Source: an uncultured Slackia sp.
Lineage (GTDB): Bacteria; Actinomycetota; Coriobacteriia; Coriobacteriales; Eggerthellaceae
NCBI RefSeq assembly: GCF_959608125.1
Contig: NZ_CAUHPG010000006.1
Span: 27,269-91,268 of the forward strand
DNA: 64,000 nucleotides
Direction: 5' to 3'
Below are positions 33,161 to 41,872 of this stretch, in pieces. Each line of letters starts with the position of its first letter. Positions within the stretch are counted from its first letter, which is position 1. The notes under the pieces are model-generated. The model did no database searches and was not told the DNA's origin. It worked only from the letters and a program-made list of their open reading frames with translations. Made by a program: the position numbers and the translations under genes.

Positions 33161-35604
33161 TACAGCTCTCCGTTCTCAATGACGACTTCGTTTTTGGCCG
33201 GCTCTTCATCCCACTTGCTTATCTTGACAAGAGTCTGCTTAGCCGATGCGGTAGAGAACTTATCCCAGTTAGCAGGATTGTTATCGTAAAGAACGTTGCA
33301 TTCGGCACCACCGTCGACATATCCGTAGCCAGGCAAATCAAGCTCTCGGCAATCCTGCCACCAACCGCGGCGGGCCATAAGGACCTCGGGGGAAATGCCC
33401 TCGAACAACTTGGCCTTGAGGGCAACCCAGCCGTGCGGGGACTCGACCCTCACCCAATCGCCATCGGCGATTCCGTACCGCGCCGCCGTATCGGGATTGA
33501 TCTTGACCCACGGATAAGGCTCGATTTCGCGACACCACGGCAAATTGTTTCGATGGCTGTGCTCTGCCAAACGATGTCCGTGCACATCAGAGAACACCAG
33601 CGGGTAGTCTTTGGCGATATCGGGGGTTCCAGCCAAAGATTCAGGAGCGCCGACGTACTCGGGAAGATAGCCCAGAGTGCCTTCGTCCGTGTTGTCGACC
33701 TTGCCGCCGAAAAGCTCATGGTAGGCTTGAACTTTATTGTTCGGCAGCTTGGAGAAGAGTTCCTTGTAACGCTTGTATTCCGGCTCGATCATGACGCGTT
33801 CTTCGACGGGACGCTCGACGAAAACGCCCTTGTCGTTCTCCGGAGCACGAAGCTCCTCCAGCGTGAAGCCGGAACCGTCCAGCAGCTGGCGAAGCATACC
33901 GTCGGTATCCCCATCCCACCAGTCTTTCTCGAATCCCATGCGCTTCGCGAGCTCCGCGTAGATGCGATAGTCGGACATGGATTCGCCCAAGGGCTCGATA
34001 AGCTTATGATTGAGGCCCAGGAACGTACCATCGAGACGATTCCTGATTCCAAGCTGGTCAGACGCCTCGTACTGCGTGCAGGCGGGTAGCACGATGTCGC
34101 AATAGTTGCAGGTATCGTTCCAGTTCGTATCCATGGTGAAATGGAAGTCGAGCTTGGCCAGACATTCGGCCGTACGCTTGGGCTGACGCAAGCAAGAAAG
34201 CGAATTGGTCGCGTGAGAGAAAATCACGCGGGGCTTCTTCGGGTGATCGGAGTCGATGGCTTCGATAACGCGAGGATTGCACGAAGAGAGCGAGTAGCAG
34301 AAGTCCTTGTAGAAATCGCGCGGGAACTCAGGGCACAGCAGCTTGGAAGTACCTGCGGGCCAGCCGTGCTCGATGTCTTCGGGCGTAGCCTCGAGTTTAT
34401 CGAACTTATGGAACGTAGGCAGGAACCATCCCATATCGGAAATCTCGAACATCGGATCAGGAAGCTGCAGGCTCGCGCCATTGCCGCCCGGAACATCGAG
34501 ATTGCCCGTGATGGCCTGGATCAGGAAGATGGAGACGGCGGTCCAGGTACCGTCGTTGGTCTGATCGCCGAAGCCATTGCCGTCCATCAAGGCCATAGGC
34601 TTGATGGTTCCCATCATGCGGGCGATCTGATAGATTTGCTCGACTGGGACGCCGGTGATTTCGCTAGCCCACTCGGGAGTGAATTGCTTCACGTGCTCGG
34701 CAAGCTTGTCGAATCCGTTGACCCAGTTATCGCAGAACTCGTGGTCGTAAAGATCCTCGCCGATAATGACATGCAGGATGGCCAGAGCCAAAGCGCCGTC
34801 GGTACCGGGACGCACAGGAACCCAAATATCGGAATGCGCGCCTAGCGTATTGAGCATCGGGCGGATATCAATGGTAATCATGCCGCGATCGCGCTGATCA
34901 AGACGGTTCGCATTCTGGCCGCGCGTCTGATTGACGCCGGTATTCTCTTTGTTATGGCCCCAGCAGACCAACAGATTGGTCTTGTCGATCTGGCCGGGGA
35001 ACGTGGAGGCGCCACCGATGGTGCATGCTTTCGTGGTTTCACGCTGATCCCAGCAAATTCCGTTATGGCACCAATTGGGGGAGCCGTAAAGGTTAAGGAA
35101 GCGCATGCCCAAGACATCGACGACCTCGGCCGACTGGCCGGAAAGAATGAAGAAGGTCTCGGGGCCGTATTCCTCTGCAGCCTTTTTCAACGCGTCGGCA
35201 ATAGTGTCGAGAGCCTCGTCCCAGCTAATGCGCTCGAATTTTCCGCTTCCTTTTTCGCCCACGAGCTTCATGGGGTACAGAATACGAGAGGGATCGTACA
35301 CGAGCTGAGGAGCAGAATTGCCCTTCGCGCAAAGCGTACGACCGCCGTGCTCTCCGTTATTGCCCGCCAATGGATTGCCTTCGACATGCGTGAAGACACC
35401 GTCTTCAACCGTGCAAAGCGTTCCGCAATACGTTTCGGAAACGCCACACATCTGACACCACACGTGCTTAACTTCGGCCTCGCCCTTCGGAGCATCTTCA
35501 GCAGCAGAAGCCGTGAACGGAGCGACGGCCATTCCCGTCGCCGCAGTCATGGCGCCAAGCGCTGCAGCTCCCTTCAAAAAACCGCGTCTCGAGATTTCCC
35601 CCAT
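33160..35604 (-). CDS. TAT-exported molybdopterin oxidoreductase, catalytic subunit
   Basis: An 814-residue DMSO-reductase-superfamily enzyme. The N-terminus SRRGFLKGAAALGA is a twin-arginine signal. A Cys cluster (WCQMCGVSETYCGTLC, with C in GRTLCAKG further on) binds one [4Fe-4S]. The molybdenum-ligand region reads GSPNWCHNGICWDQRE, where a Cys in the ligand position (inferred) would place it with PsrA/PhsA-like enzymes. C-terminal molybdopterin-binding blocks (DVHGHRLAEHSHRNNLPWC, GDWVRVESPHGWV) are intact. Substrate unknown: polysulfide, thiosulfate, DMSO or an organic acceptor are all possible. First gene of a four-gene operon within the island. The promoter region upstream has tandem AT-rich octamers. 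Confidence 0.92.
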   Translation of the reverse strand: MGEISRRGFLKGAAALGAMTAATGMAVAPFTASAAEDAPKGEAEVKHVWCQMCGVSETYCGTLCTVEDGVFTHVEGNPLAGNNGEHGGRTLCAKGNSAPQLVYDPSRILYPMKLVGEKGSGKFERISWDEALDTIADALKKAAEEYGPETFFILSGQSAEVVDVLGMRFLNLYGSPNWCHNGICWDQRETTKACTIGGASTFPGQIDKTNLLVCWGHNKENTGVNQTRGQNANRLDQRDRGMITIDIRPMLNTLGAHSDIWVPVRPGTDGALALAILHVIIGEDLYDHEFCDNWVNGFDKLAEHVKQFTPEWASEITGVPVEQIYQIARMMGTIKPMALMDGNGFGDQTNDGTWTAVSIFLIQAITGNLDVPGGNGASLQLPDPMFEISDMGWFLPTFHKFDKLEATPEDIEHGWPAGTSKLLCPEFPRDFYKDFCYSLSSCNPRVIEAIDSDHPKKPRVIFSHATNSLSCLRQPKRTAECLAKLDFHFTMDTNWNDTCNYCDIVLPACTQYEASDQLGIRNRLDGTFLGLNHKLIEPLGESMSDYRIYAELAKRMGFEKDWWDGDTDGMLRQLLDGSGFTLEELRAPENDKGVFVERPVEERVMIEPEYKRYKELFSKLPNNKVQAYHELFGGKVDNTDEGTLGYLPEYVGAPESLAGTPDIAKDYPLVFSDVHGHRLAEHSHRNNLPWCREIEPYPWVKINPDTAARYGIADGDWVRVESPHGWVALKAKLFEGISPEVLMARRGWWQDCRELDLPGYGYVDGGAECNVLYDNNPANWDKFSTASAKQTLVKISKWDEEPAKNEVVIENGEL

Positions 35605-35658
35605 GATTACCCCCTAACTTAGTCGTACAGACCGGCGGTGCATCCCGCTCTTATAAGC

Positions 35659-35706
35659 TATTTATCTATTAGCCTATTGTCATATTGTCATATTAGCATA
35701 TTTCTT
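35659..35706. repeat. Tandem AT-rich octamers upstream of the molybdoenzyme operon
   Basis: Six consecutive 8-bp units begin with TATT: TATTTATC, TATTAGCC, TATTGTCA, TATTGTCA, TATTAGCA and TATTTCTT. They lie 55-102 bases upstream of the catalytic-subunit start and immediately past the MATE stop codon. The AT content contrasts sharply with the genome. They may be regulator sites or UP-element-like sequence. Confidence 0.6.
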
Positions 35707-35721
35707 TTGTTTAATATTATC

Positions 35722-37152
35722 CTAGTTTAAGAATAATTCCTGTTCAAAAGCAGTAAACGAGGGGTGTCGAATCGCAAATTTCGGAGAATGACCGCACTTA
35801 GCCGCCACGGAGCCACGAGGGACGCCACAGGCGACAAAACCCGCAATACGCCTTCCGAGCACGATGATCAGGAAGGCGGCGATACAATCGGAAATGGGTG
35901 CCGACATCGCAACGAACCCGTACGCCGCTTCCGGAAACGCCGAGAAGCACAACGCCAAGATGGCGAATGCAGCGTTACGGCACAAACATGCCGCAATAAC
36001 ATATCGCGGAAAGCCGCGAACAATAAGAACGGCTCCGACCGTCTGGCTCACGCCGACAAAAGGAAGCGCAACGCACGAGATGACGAGGCCTTCTTTCGCC
36101 ATCTCTCCAAGAGAGCCGATTGCTCCGAAAGCAGTGGTCACGGCACCAGCGCCGCATACGGAAAGCAGACCCGTCGCAGCGCCCAACATCGCCGACAGGC
36201 AGACGGCAACCCGGGCCACCGACCTCGCGCCCTTTACGTCTCCTTCCCCCTCACGCAACGCGAGAAGCGTCTGGGACGCGTTCGACATCCCCACCATCGG
36301 CGTTATCGCGAGCATGTAGCACCTCTGAGCGATGCCCCACGCCGCAACCTGATCGGTTCCCATAGAGGCCATGGCAGCGTTCGAAAAAACCATCGCAACA
36401 CCCGCAACGAACTGCGGAGCCCCTTGAGCCACACCGATTTCAACAATCTCCCGCAAACATTCCGACGCCTCTTTGCCATGAAGCATGCGCGGCGCCGGAA
36501 GCAGCCGGACGCGCGCAAGCCACGCGGCGCACGCAGCTGCGCATATCACCTCGCTGGCCAACGTGCCGTACGCAAGGCCCATGAAACCGAAGTCGAGGCC
36601 AAATGCAAAAACAACGTTAAGCGCTATGTCGGCAACCACCGATGCCGTCGTAATGACCGTCTCTACAATCGGGTGGCCCAGAGCCCTTATCCCCGTTGCC
36701 AGCGAGAATCCAACCGCGCTCGCAACGTTGCTCACAGCCTGCACGATAAGATAGCCCTCCAGCATGGCAAGCTCTTCGCCATGGGCACCAAGGGCGGGCA
36801 AAAGCCATCCGATACTCGCGACAAAGGCCACGGACAACAAACCCGAAACCCCAGTGCATACCGTCGTCGCAAAGAAAAAACGAGCATCTCTACGCTTCCT
36901 ATCATCAATACAGCGAGCCACCACAACCCCGATAGGAAGAGCGAACAGAGACTGCGTCGCCACAAAAATCCCCATAACAGGAGCTGCAAGCGACATAGCG
37001 GCCAGGGCAGATGCGCTCTGGCCGCCAAGATGCCCGGCAAGAAACGTATCCGTCACCGCCGTCAGAAGCTCCGCAAAAAGAGAGACGGTTATTGGAATGG
37101 AAAATACGAAAAGGTCAAATGCGGCCTTGCCCGATCGACGAATGCTACCCAT
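35722..37152 (-). CDS. MATE family efflux transporter
   Basis: A 476-residue protein with about 12 TM helices in two repeats. The first reads FSIPITVSLFAELLTAVTDTFLAGHLGG, a typical MATE start. The second has GAPQFVAGVAMVFSNAAMASMGTDQVAAWGIAQR. MATE proteins export drugs or metabolites using Na+ or H+ gradients. A TTG at 37170 is in frame, but the ATG at 37152 directly follows GAGGAGGAG, so the ATG is used. An HTH regulator lies 150 bases upstream on the same strand. Confidence 0.88.
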   Translation of the reverse strand: MGSIRRSGKAAFDLFVFSIPITVSLFAELLTAVTDTFLAGHLGGQSASALAAMSLAAPVMGIFVATQSLFALPIGVVVARCIDDRKRRDARFFFATTVCTGVSGLLSVAFVASIGWLLPALGAHGEELAMLEGYLIVQAVSNVASAVGFSLATGIRALGHPIVETVITTASVVADIALNVVFAFGLDFGFMGLAYGTLASEVICAAACAAWLARVRLLPAPRMLHGKEASECLREIVEIGVAQGAPQFVAGVAMVFSNAAMASMGTDQVAAWGIAQRCYMLAITPMVGMSNASQTLLALREGEGDVKGARSVARVAVCLSAMLGAATGLLSVCGAGAVTTAFGAIGSLGEMAKEGLVISCVALPFVGVSQTVGAVLIVRGFPRYVIAACLCRNAAFAILALCFSAFPEAAYGFVAMSAPISDCIAAFLIIVLGRRIAGFVACGVPRGSVAAKCGHSPKFAIRHPSFTAFEQELFLN

Positions 37153-37302
37153 TGACTCCTCCTCACCCAATTCAAGCGGGAGAGGATGCTACGAGGCGAA
37201 AAACGACAGCGGGTGTCGTGTTTGAAAAAAGCCTCGCAATATCCGCAAGGCCACCGACAGATTAAGCAAAAGACGCCGCCTGCAGTTCGACCGGGCCGCA
37301 AA

Positions 37303-37956
37303 TCAGCCTTTTATAAGCCCTTTCGGATAAGGGGCGTATTCGACGCGATCAAACTCGACAGGCAAAACGGCGCAATCGTCTATTGCGCAAAGAGGAATCA
37401 GTCGGTAATCCCTCCCACCCGCGCAGCAGTACAGAAACAAGCCCGATGGGCGCAATACGTAGGAAAGGGGCGCCGCAACCATGACATCGTCAGAAATCAC
37501 GCATTCGAGATACGTTTCGTCTTCGAGTGCCATATTGATTCGAACGAATACAGCATCGTCCGTCCCAAGGTCTGCATCCAGAAGTTCGATATGCAAATAC
37601 TCGTCGAATTCAAGCTTTTTCACATACGCCAATTCAGGAATAAGAGCAGATAGCTTTTCTAAAACGCTTCGCCCGCGTCCCTTGCCGCCGACACTTTCCA
37701 GAAGATGCAGAGCAAGAACTATGTCGCCTATCTCCTCGCCATCGAAAGAACCGCGTTCGATTCTGTAAGAGGGGTCGATAAACACCCCGCCTTTGCATCC
37801 CCGCTCGCAATGAACGGGAATCCCTGCCGAAGAAAGGCGCAGAATGTCCCTTTCCACCGTCTTCTTGCTCACCTCGAACCGCTCGGCCAATTCGGAAATG
37901 GTAGCCCTGCCTCTTCCGACAAGAAAAAGCGTCATTCCGACAAGCCTGCTTTGCAT
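37303..37956 (-). CDS. HTH transcriptional regulator (YafY/WYL-like)
   Basis: A 217-residue regulator. A DeoR/HTH_11-type winged helix occupies residues 1-60 (RATISELAERFEVSKKTVERDILRL, then GIPVHCERGCKGGVFIDPSY). The C-terminal part, with a domain around CVISDDVMVAAPLSYVLRPSGLFLYCCAGGRDYRLIPL, resembles a WYL sensor domain, although no exact WYL triad is seen. The ATG at 37956 follows AGCGAGGACAT. It likely controls the MATE gene downstream (inference). Divergent from the LysR gene. Confidence 0.82.
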   Translation of the reverse strand: MQSRLVGMTLFLVGRGRATISELAERFEVSKKTVERDILRLSSAGIPVHCERGCKGGVFIDPSYRIERGSFDGEEIGDIVLALHLLESVGGKGRGRSVLEKLSALIPELAYVKKLEFDEYLHIELLDADLGTDDAVFVRINMALEDETYLECVISDDVMVAAPLSYVLRPSGLFLYCCAGGRDYRLIPLCAIDDCAVLPVEFDRVEYAPYPKGLIKG

Positions 37957-38171
37957 ATGTCCTCGCTTTCCTGTAGCAGCGAATGAATTTTCGACCGGGC
38001 AGTTGCACCACGACAGAACAGAGGACCATGCACGGCCTCTTTTATATGCCGGCCAAGCCTCCCCTTAGACGCACGCACACGCGCCTAACCGCCTTAATAA
38101 GTTCAAGGCATATGCACGAGCGCATACGCCCGCGCATAATGACGGCTATACTTAGCATAGGGAGGGACGCC

Positions 38172-39110
38172 ATGGATATATCGTTTTTGAAAGAATACAT
38201 CGCCTTTTCACGAACCATGAACTACGCGAAGACCGCCCAGGAACTGTTCATGGCCCAGCCGACTCTTCGCGCCCACATTCATGCCCTTGAAAGCGAGCTT
38301 GGAATCGCCCTCGTTCAGAAAAAAGGCACGCGGCTCGAATTGACGCCGACGGGACGCCTTCTCCTGAAGCACGCGCGCCTCATCACCAACCAGGCAGACA
38401 AAGCCATAGAGGAATGCCGCGATTTTGCCAATCGGTCGGCCTCCATTAATATCGGCACGCTCGACTACCCGCTTTTTGAAAAAATCATACTCGATGCGCG
38501 ATCGGCGCTCGCGGAAAGCGAAAACCCCTGCCATATCGACATCACATTCGCAGCAGGGGCCTATGCAAACATCGAATCGCTGATCGCAAAAGACGTCGAT
38601 ATGGCCGTCTTCGTCAGGGTCAGACAAGCGGGGCAAAATGAGCCCGAGCAGCTCTGCCTGCCGGAATCAATCCAATCCATCCGCATCGCCGAAAGCGAAT
38701 GCCGGTTCTGGATCGATCGGCAATGCCCCCTCTACGACGCAGAAGAAATCCACACATATGACGTAGAGGGGTACACGCTTCATTTGGGAAATTCAGAAAA
38801 CATGGCGGCCGCGGGCCAGGCGATCCAAAGCTATTTCGACGCACTGGGAGTCAAGATAACGATAGACACCCAGCCTTGTTCCGATTACCGCGATCTGCTA
38901 TTCGTCGACGAGGCAGCATCTTTCGGAATTGTTCTTTCGGGAACCAGGTCTCAAGACAAAGAAATGCTCGGTGCTCGCATCTTTTCCTTCGCAGATTTAT
39001 TCGTGCCCTGTGACGTCTATGCCCTCTACAACGAGAAGGCGCTCGGGTCTTGCGGCAAAAAATTCATTGACGCCTTTCGATGCGCCGCCGAATCCATCGG
39101 TGACCGATAA
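38172..39110 (+). CDS. LysR family transcriptional regulator
   Basis: A 312-residue regulator. The N-terminal helix-turn-helix (residues 1-60) reads MDISFLKEYIAFSRTMNYAKTA, then MAQPTLRAHIHALESELGIALVQ and RLELTPTGRLLLKHA. The remainder is a two-lobed substrate-binding domain. The ATG at 38172 follows GGAGGGACG; an in-frame extension upstream has no ribosome site. It converges on the TAT flavoprotein reductase gene, and its promoter region (37957-38171) carries repeated GCATA blocks that may be its own operator. A regulatory link to the island's reductases is plausible. Confidence 0.88.
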   Translation: MDISFLKEYIAFSRTMNYAKTAQELFMAQPTLRAHIHALESELGIALVQKKGTRLELTPTGRLLLKHARLITNQADKAIEECRDFANRSASINIGTLDYPLFEKIILDARSALAESENPCHIDITFAAGAYANIESLIAKDVDMAVFVRVRQAGQNEPEQLCLPESIQSIRIAESECRFWIDRQCPLYDAEEIHTYDVEGYTLHLGNSENMAAAGQAIQSYFDALGVKITIDTQPCSDYRDLLFVDEAASFGIVLSGTRSQDKEMLGARIFSFADLFVPCDVYALYNEKALGSCGKKFIDAFRCAAESIGDR

Positions 39111-39142
39111 GGCTCTGCGCGAAACCCAAACGATCCGAAAAA

Positions 39143-39170
39143 GAAAGAGACGGAGTATTCCGTCTCTTTC
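39143..39170. terminator. Bidirectional terminator between convergent genes
   Basis: GAAAGAGACGGA-GTAT-TCCGTCTCTTTC is a perfect stem between the LysR gene and the flavoprotein gene. Confidence 0.8.
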
Positions 39171-39189
39171 CTGGAGGGGTTATTTAAAT

Positions 39190-41007
39190 CTATTCGGCAA
39201 GGATACCGCCAGCGGCCATATAGCCTCCGACGTAAGACAATCCGACATCGCCATACAGGCCATTGAACGGCTTACCTGCAATGTTGTTTTCGCCGTTCGA
39301 TCCGCCTGCGGTGTGCCAGCCAGCATACAAGCCGGGAATAACCGCACCTTCCTGGTCGATGACCTGCATGTTCGGATTGACTCGCAGGCCGCACTTCGTA
39401 GCGAAGATATTGCCGCCGATCTTGGCGCCGTAATACGGAGGTTCACTGATGGGCACGAGCCAATTGGGGTCGTATTTGTACGTAGGCACGTTATCTTCAC
39501 CGGCTTCGCATGCCTCGTTCCACTTCGCCACCGCGTCGACCAGCACGCCTTCACGCAGACCGAGGGCAGCTTCGAGTTCCTCGATGGTATCGCACTTTTT
39601 GACGGCACCGGCATCGACCATATTCTGGAAGCCTTCGCGCCAATCCCTCTGCCATTCGGGAACGCGATCAATAAGCTCATCGTTTTCGTCGACGACCTTA
39701 CCGACGCGGCAAACGGCCTGCTGGAAATAGTTATCCATAACAAGCTGTTCGTACTTGGAGTCGAAGCACACATACGTGCGGCCACCCGGCTGGCTCATCT
39801 CAACAGCAGCCTGGTCGGTCAAAGCCGTAACGAGCGTTTCTTTCGAAGCGGTCTCATACGGATACGAACGGCCCAAAGCGCCCATATAAGGAACCCTCTG
39901 ACCCATTCGATTAATAAGGAGCCACGGCTGGCGAACGGCCTGGTTGCCATCCTTGTTAACATGGGCGGTCATCTGCGGCTCGAACTCATCATAAGGAGCC
40001 CATTCGACGCTGCCGTCGAAGCAGGCAACAGACTCGTAACCCGACAAGTCGGCACCGACGCCAAGGCCCATGCGAATGCAAGCACCGTCATTGTAAGGAG
40101 GAGTAGCAACATTGACGATGCCCCTAAGGCAATTCGGCGTATATTTGCTCAGCATGGAGCGATTCATCTCGAACCCGCCCGCCGTCAGCAAGACCGCACG
40201 TTTAGCGCGATAGAACTTCTCGGCGCCGTCCTGGACAGCCTTCACTCCGACAACCCTGCCGCCATCGACGACGAGAGCCTGAACCTCGGTGCTCGTATGC
40301 ACGTCAACCCCGTGCTCTTTCGCGCGCTCTGTCAGCATTTCGAGAGGATAGCAATTAATCTGGATGGAATTAGTCTTCGTAATCTGCCCATCCCAATAGA
40401 GATTCTGATAGCCAGAAGGACCGGGAGTCATAGGAACCCAAGGAACCTGCAGATTATCTTCCATCCAGTCGATGCACTTCGGACCCTCGACCGCCATCGC
40501 ATAAAGCAGATCGGCGTCGACCGTCATCTGCTGTTGGTCGTTGATCCAAGCAACGACCTTATTAGGGTCGTATGGGTAGCTCGGCAGAGCCCACTGCGCC
40601 TCATTCGCTCCCCTGTGGCCACCGGCATTGACGAACATTCCGCCGTATGCCGTAGTTCCGCCCGTTTTCTCATTCTTTTCGAGCATAGCCACAGCAAGGC
40701 CCTCGTCAGCAAGACGAACCGAACCGGTAATGCCGCCGCCACCCGAGCCAACGACGACGACATCGTATTCATAGTCCCAAGAATCCGGCGCATCAATGGG
40801 ATCAATAGGCCTGGATGCGGCTTCGAAAGCCTCTCGCGCCTCGTCCTCCTTTCCTCCGACAGATTCCTTAGGAGCATCGGTCGGTGCGCAGCCCGCAAGC
40901 ACGCCCGCGGCGGCAGCAACAGCTCCTGCCCCACATGCAGCAGTCAGAAAATTACGCCTGGTCAATCCTGAATTATCGGAATTGATGCCGCTGTTTTCAC
41001 GATGCAT
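39190..41007 (-). CDS. TAT-exported FAD-dependent oxidoreductase (lipoprotein, fumarate-reductase flavoprotein family)
   Basis: A 605-residue secreted flavoprotein. The N-terminus carries a twin-arginine signal LTRRNFLTAACGAG and a lipobox LAGC. FAD-binding motifs follow: YDVVVVGSGGGGITGSVRLA, MLEKNEKTGGTTAYGG, and later RAVLLTAGGFEMNRSM. It ends with the FAD contact PGLYAGWHTAGGSNGENNIAG and PFNGLYGDVGLSYVGGYMA. The C-terminal active-site region differs from that of the flavoprotein at 12294-14021, implying a different substrate. The ATG at 41007 follows GAGGAGGTG. No fused cytochrome. It is the last gene before the tRNA-bounded right end of the island. Convergent with the LysR gene. Confidence 0.88.
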   Translation of the reverse strand: MHRENSGINSDNSGLTRRNFLTAACGAGAVAAAAGVLAGCAPTDAPKESVGGKEDEAREAFEAASRPIDPIDAPDSWDYEYDVVVVGSGGGGITGSVRLADEGLAVAMLEKNEKTGGTTAYGGMFVNAGGHRGANEAQWALPSYPYDPNKVVAWINDQQQMTVDADLLYAMAVEGPKCIDWMEDNLQVPWVPMTPGPSGYQNLYWDGQITKTNSIQINCYPLEMLTERAKEHGVDVHTSTEVQALVVDGGRVVGVKAVQDGAEKFYRAKRAVLLTAGGFEMNRSMLSKYTPNCLRGIVNVATPPYNDGACIRMGLGVGADLSGYESVACFDGSVEWAPYDEFEPQMTAHVNKDGNQAVRQPWLLINRMGQRVPYMGALGRSYPYETASKETLVTALTDQAAVEMSQPGGRTYVCFDSKYEQLVMDNYFQQAVCRVGKVVDENDELIDRVPEWQRDWREGFQNMVDAGAVKKCDTIEELEAALGLREGVLVDAVAKWNEACEAGEDNVPTYKYDPNWLVPISEPPYYGAKIGGNIFATKCGLRVNPNMQVIDQEGAVIPGLYAGWHTAGGSNGENNIAGKPFNGLYGDVGLSYVGGYMAAGGILAE

Positions 41008-41373
41008 AAGAACACCTCCTCGTGTTTTGATTTTCCCTCGTTTCACCATATGGCAGCCCCCGCCTAACCGAGAAAAGGCAAACCGACGGCATGCGCATAA
41101 AAATGAAATGGCCCGAGGAAAAACGGCACAGGCCCTCGAATTTCTTTCTGAGCCCAAGCGCCAGAGGCGACTATTTCGCAAAACCCTCGAAAATCAACTG
41201 AACACTGCCCGAATTCACGCACGGGACAACGAACCCGGTATCCAGGACGGCCGTCTTTCGAAACGGCCCTCCAACGCAGCGCTCTCACCGTCTCCAATAA
41301 GGCCGCCTATAAGCAAAACGCAGAAGGAACCAAGCCGTATTCGAAACGGAGCTAAAAGACGAATATTTAATCA
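41008..41373. other. Gene-free stretch at the right island end
   Basis: About 366 bases between the flavoprotein start and the proximal att-like repeat. This holds the flavoprotein's promoter region. No gene, integrase fragment or excisionase was recognised on either strand. Confidence 0.5.
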
Positions 41374-41438
41374 AATAAAAAAGGCACCCGATGGATGCCT
41401 GAGAATTTGGTCGCGGGGGCCGGATTTGAACCGACGGC
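41374..41438. repeat. Proximal att-like repeat at the tRNA-fMet 3' end
   Basis: Identical over 65 bases to 29083-29147. It covers the last 31 bases of tRNA-fMet and 34 downstream bases including its terminator (AGGCA-loop-TGCCT followed on the minus strand by TTTTTT). Together the two copies delimit a segment of about 12.3 kb. Confidence 0.85.
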
Positions 41439-41484
41439 CTCCGGGTTATGAGCCCGGCGAGCTACCAGACTGCTCCACCCCGCA
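41408..41484 (-). tRNA. tRNA-fMet (initiator, anticodon CAU)
   Basis: A 77-nucleotide cloverleaf can be drawn. The anticodon loop reads CTCATAA. The anticodon stem ends in three G:C pairs (GGG/CCC), the hallmark of initiator tRNA. The D-arm is GAGCAGTCTGGTAGCTC and the T-arm GTCGG-TTCAAAT-CCGGC. The 1-72 position is a weak U-G, also an initiator trait, and CCA is encoded. Its 3' end is the integration target duplicated at 29083. Confidence 0.95.
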
Positions 41485-41514
41485 ATATGTATAAGCCCCT
41501 TAGGGCAGGAAATT

Positions 41515-41544
41515 ATATTACGCGCCTTTGATGAGGAGTGCAAG
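41515..41544 (-). promoter_or_regulatory. Candidate promoter of tRNA-fMet
   Basis: On the minus strand TTGCAC (-35) and TAATAT (-10) are 17 bases apart, with the -10 about 31 bases upstream of the tRNA 5' end. Confidence 0.5.
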
Positions 41545-41872
41545 ATTTGGATTGTATTTTACGCGGGCCATCACGCGTTCTCCACAACTTACCAACGAAT
41601 GCCGAAATCGGCAAACGGACTTCCGCATTCTCGCATCCGAAAGCGGGCCTTCTCTAGCCTAAGCAGAAGCGAACCGAGGCCGCGCCGCAGCAGGCTCCTC
41701 AAGCAATCGGGAAAGCCCGCTCCGTGCGGCGCAATCATAGCTGCACCGCACCGCGAATAGCACCGGTCAACCTGGTCAACCGCTAAGACCGACTCAAGCA
41801 GCAGCAGCAACAACAGCAGTGCCGTCGCGCCGCCTCGCCGCTTGCGCGACAACCGTTACCCGGCGCAAACGC
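41545..41872. other. Gene-free stretch between the methyltransferase and tRNA-fMet
   Basis: Apart from the tRNA promoter just to its left, no gene, structured RNA or repeat was recognised in this stretch. It includes a short GC-rich and CAG-like low-complexity piece around 41795-41820. Confidence 0.4.

Noticed and set aside
29148..41373. Integrase or transposase expected inside the tRNA-bounded segment
   Set aside because: All open frames there were read and none resembles a recombinase; the island is reported without one.
41370..41494. Plus-strand frame ending RGPDLNRRPPGYEPGE
   Set aside because: Translation of the tRNA-fMet gene in the opposite strand, not a protein.
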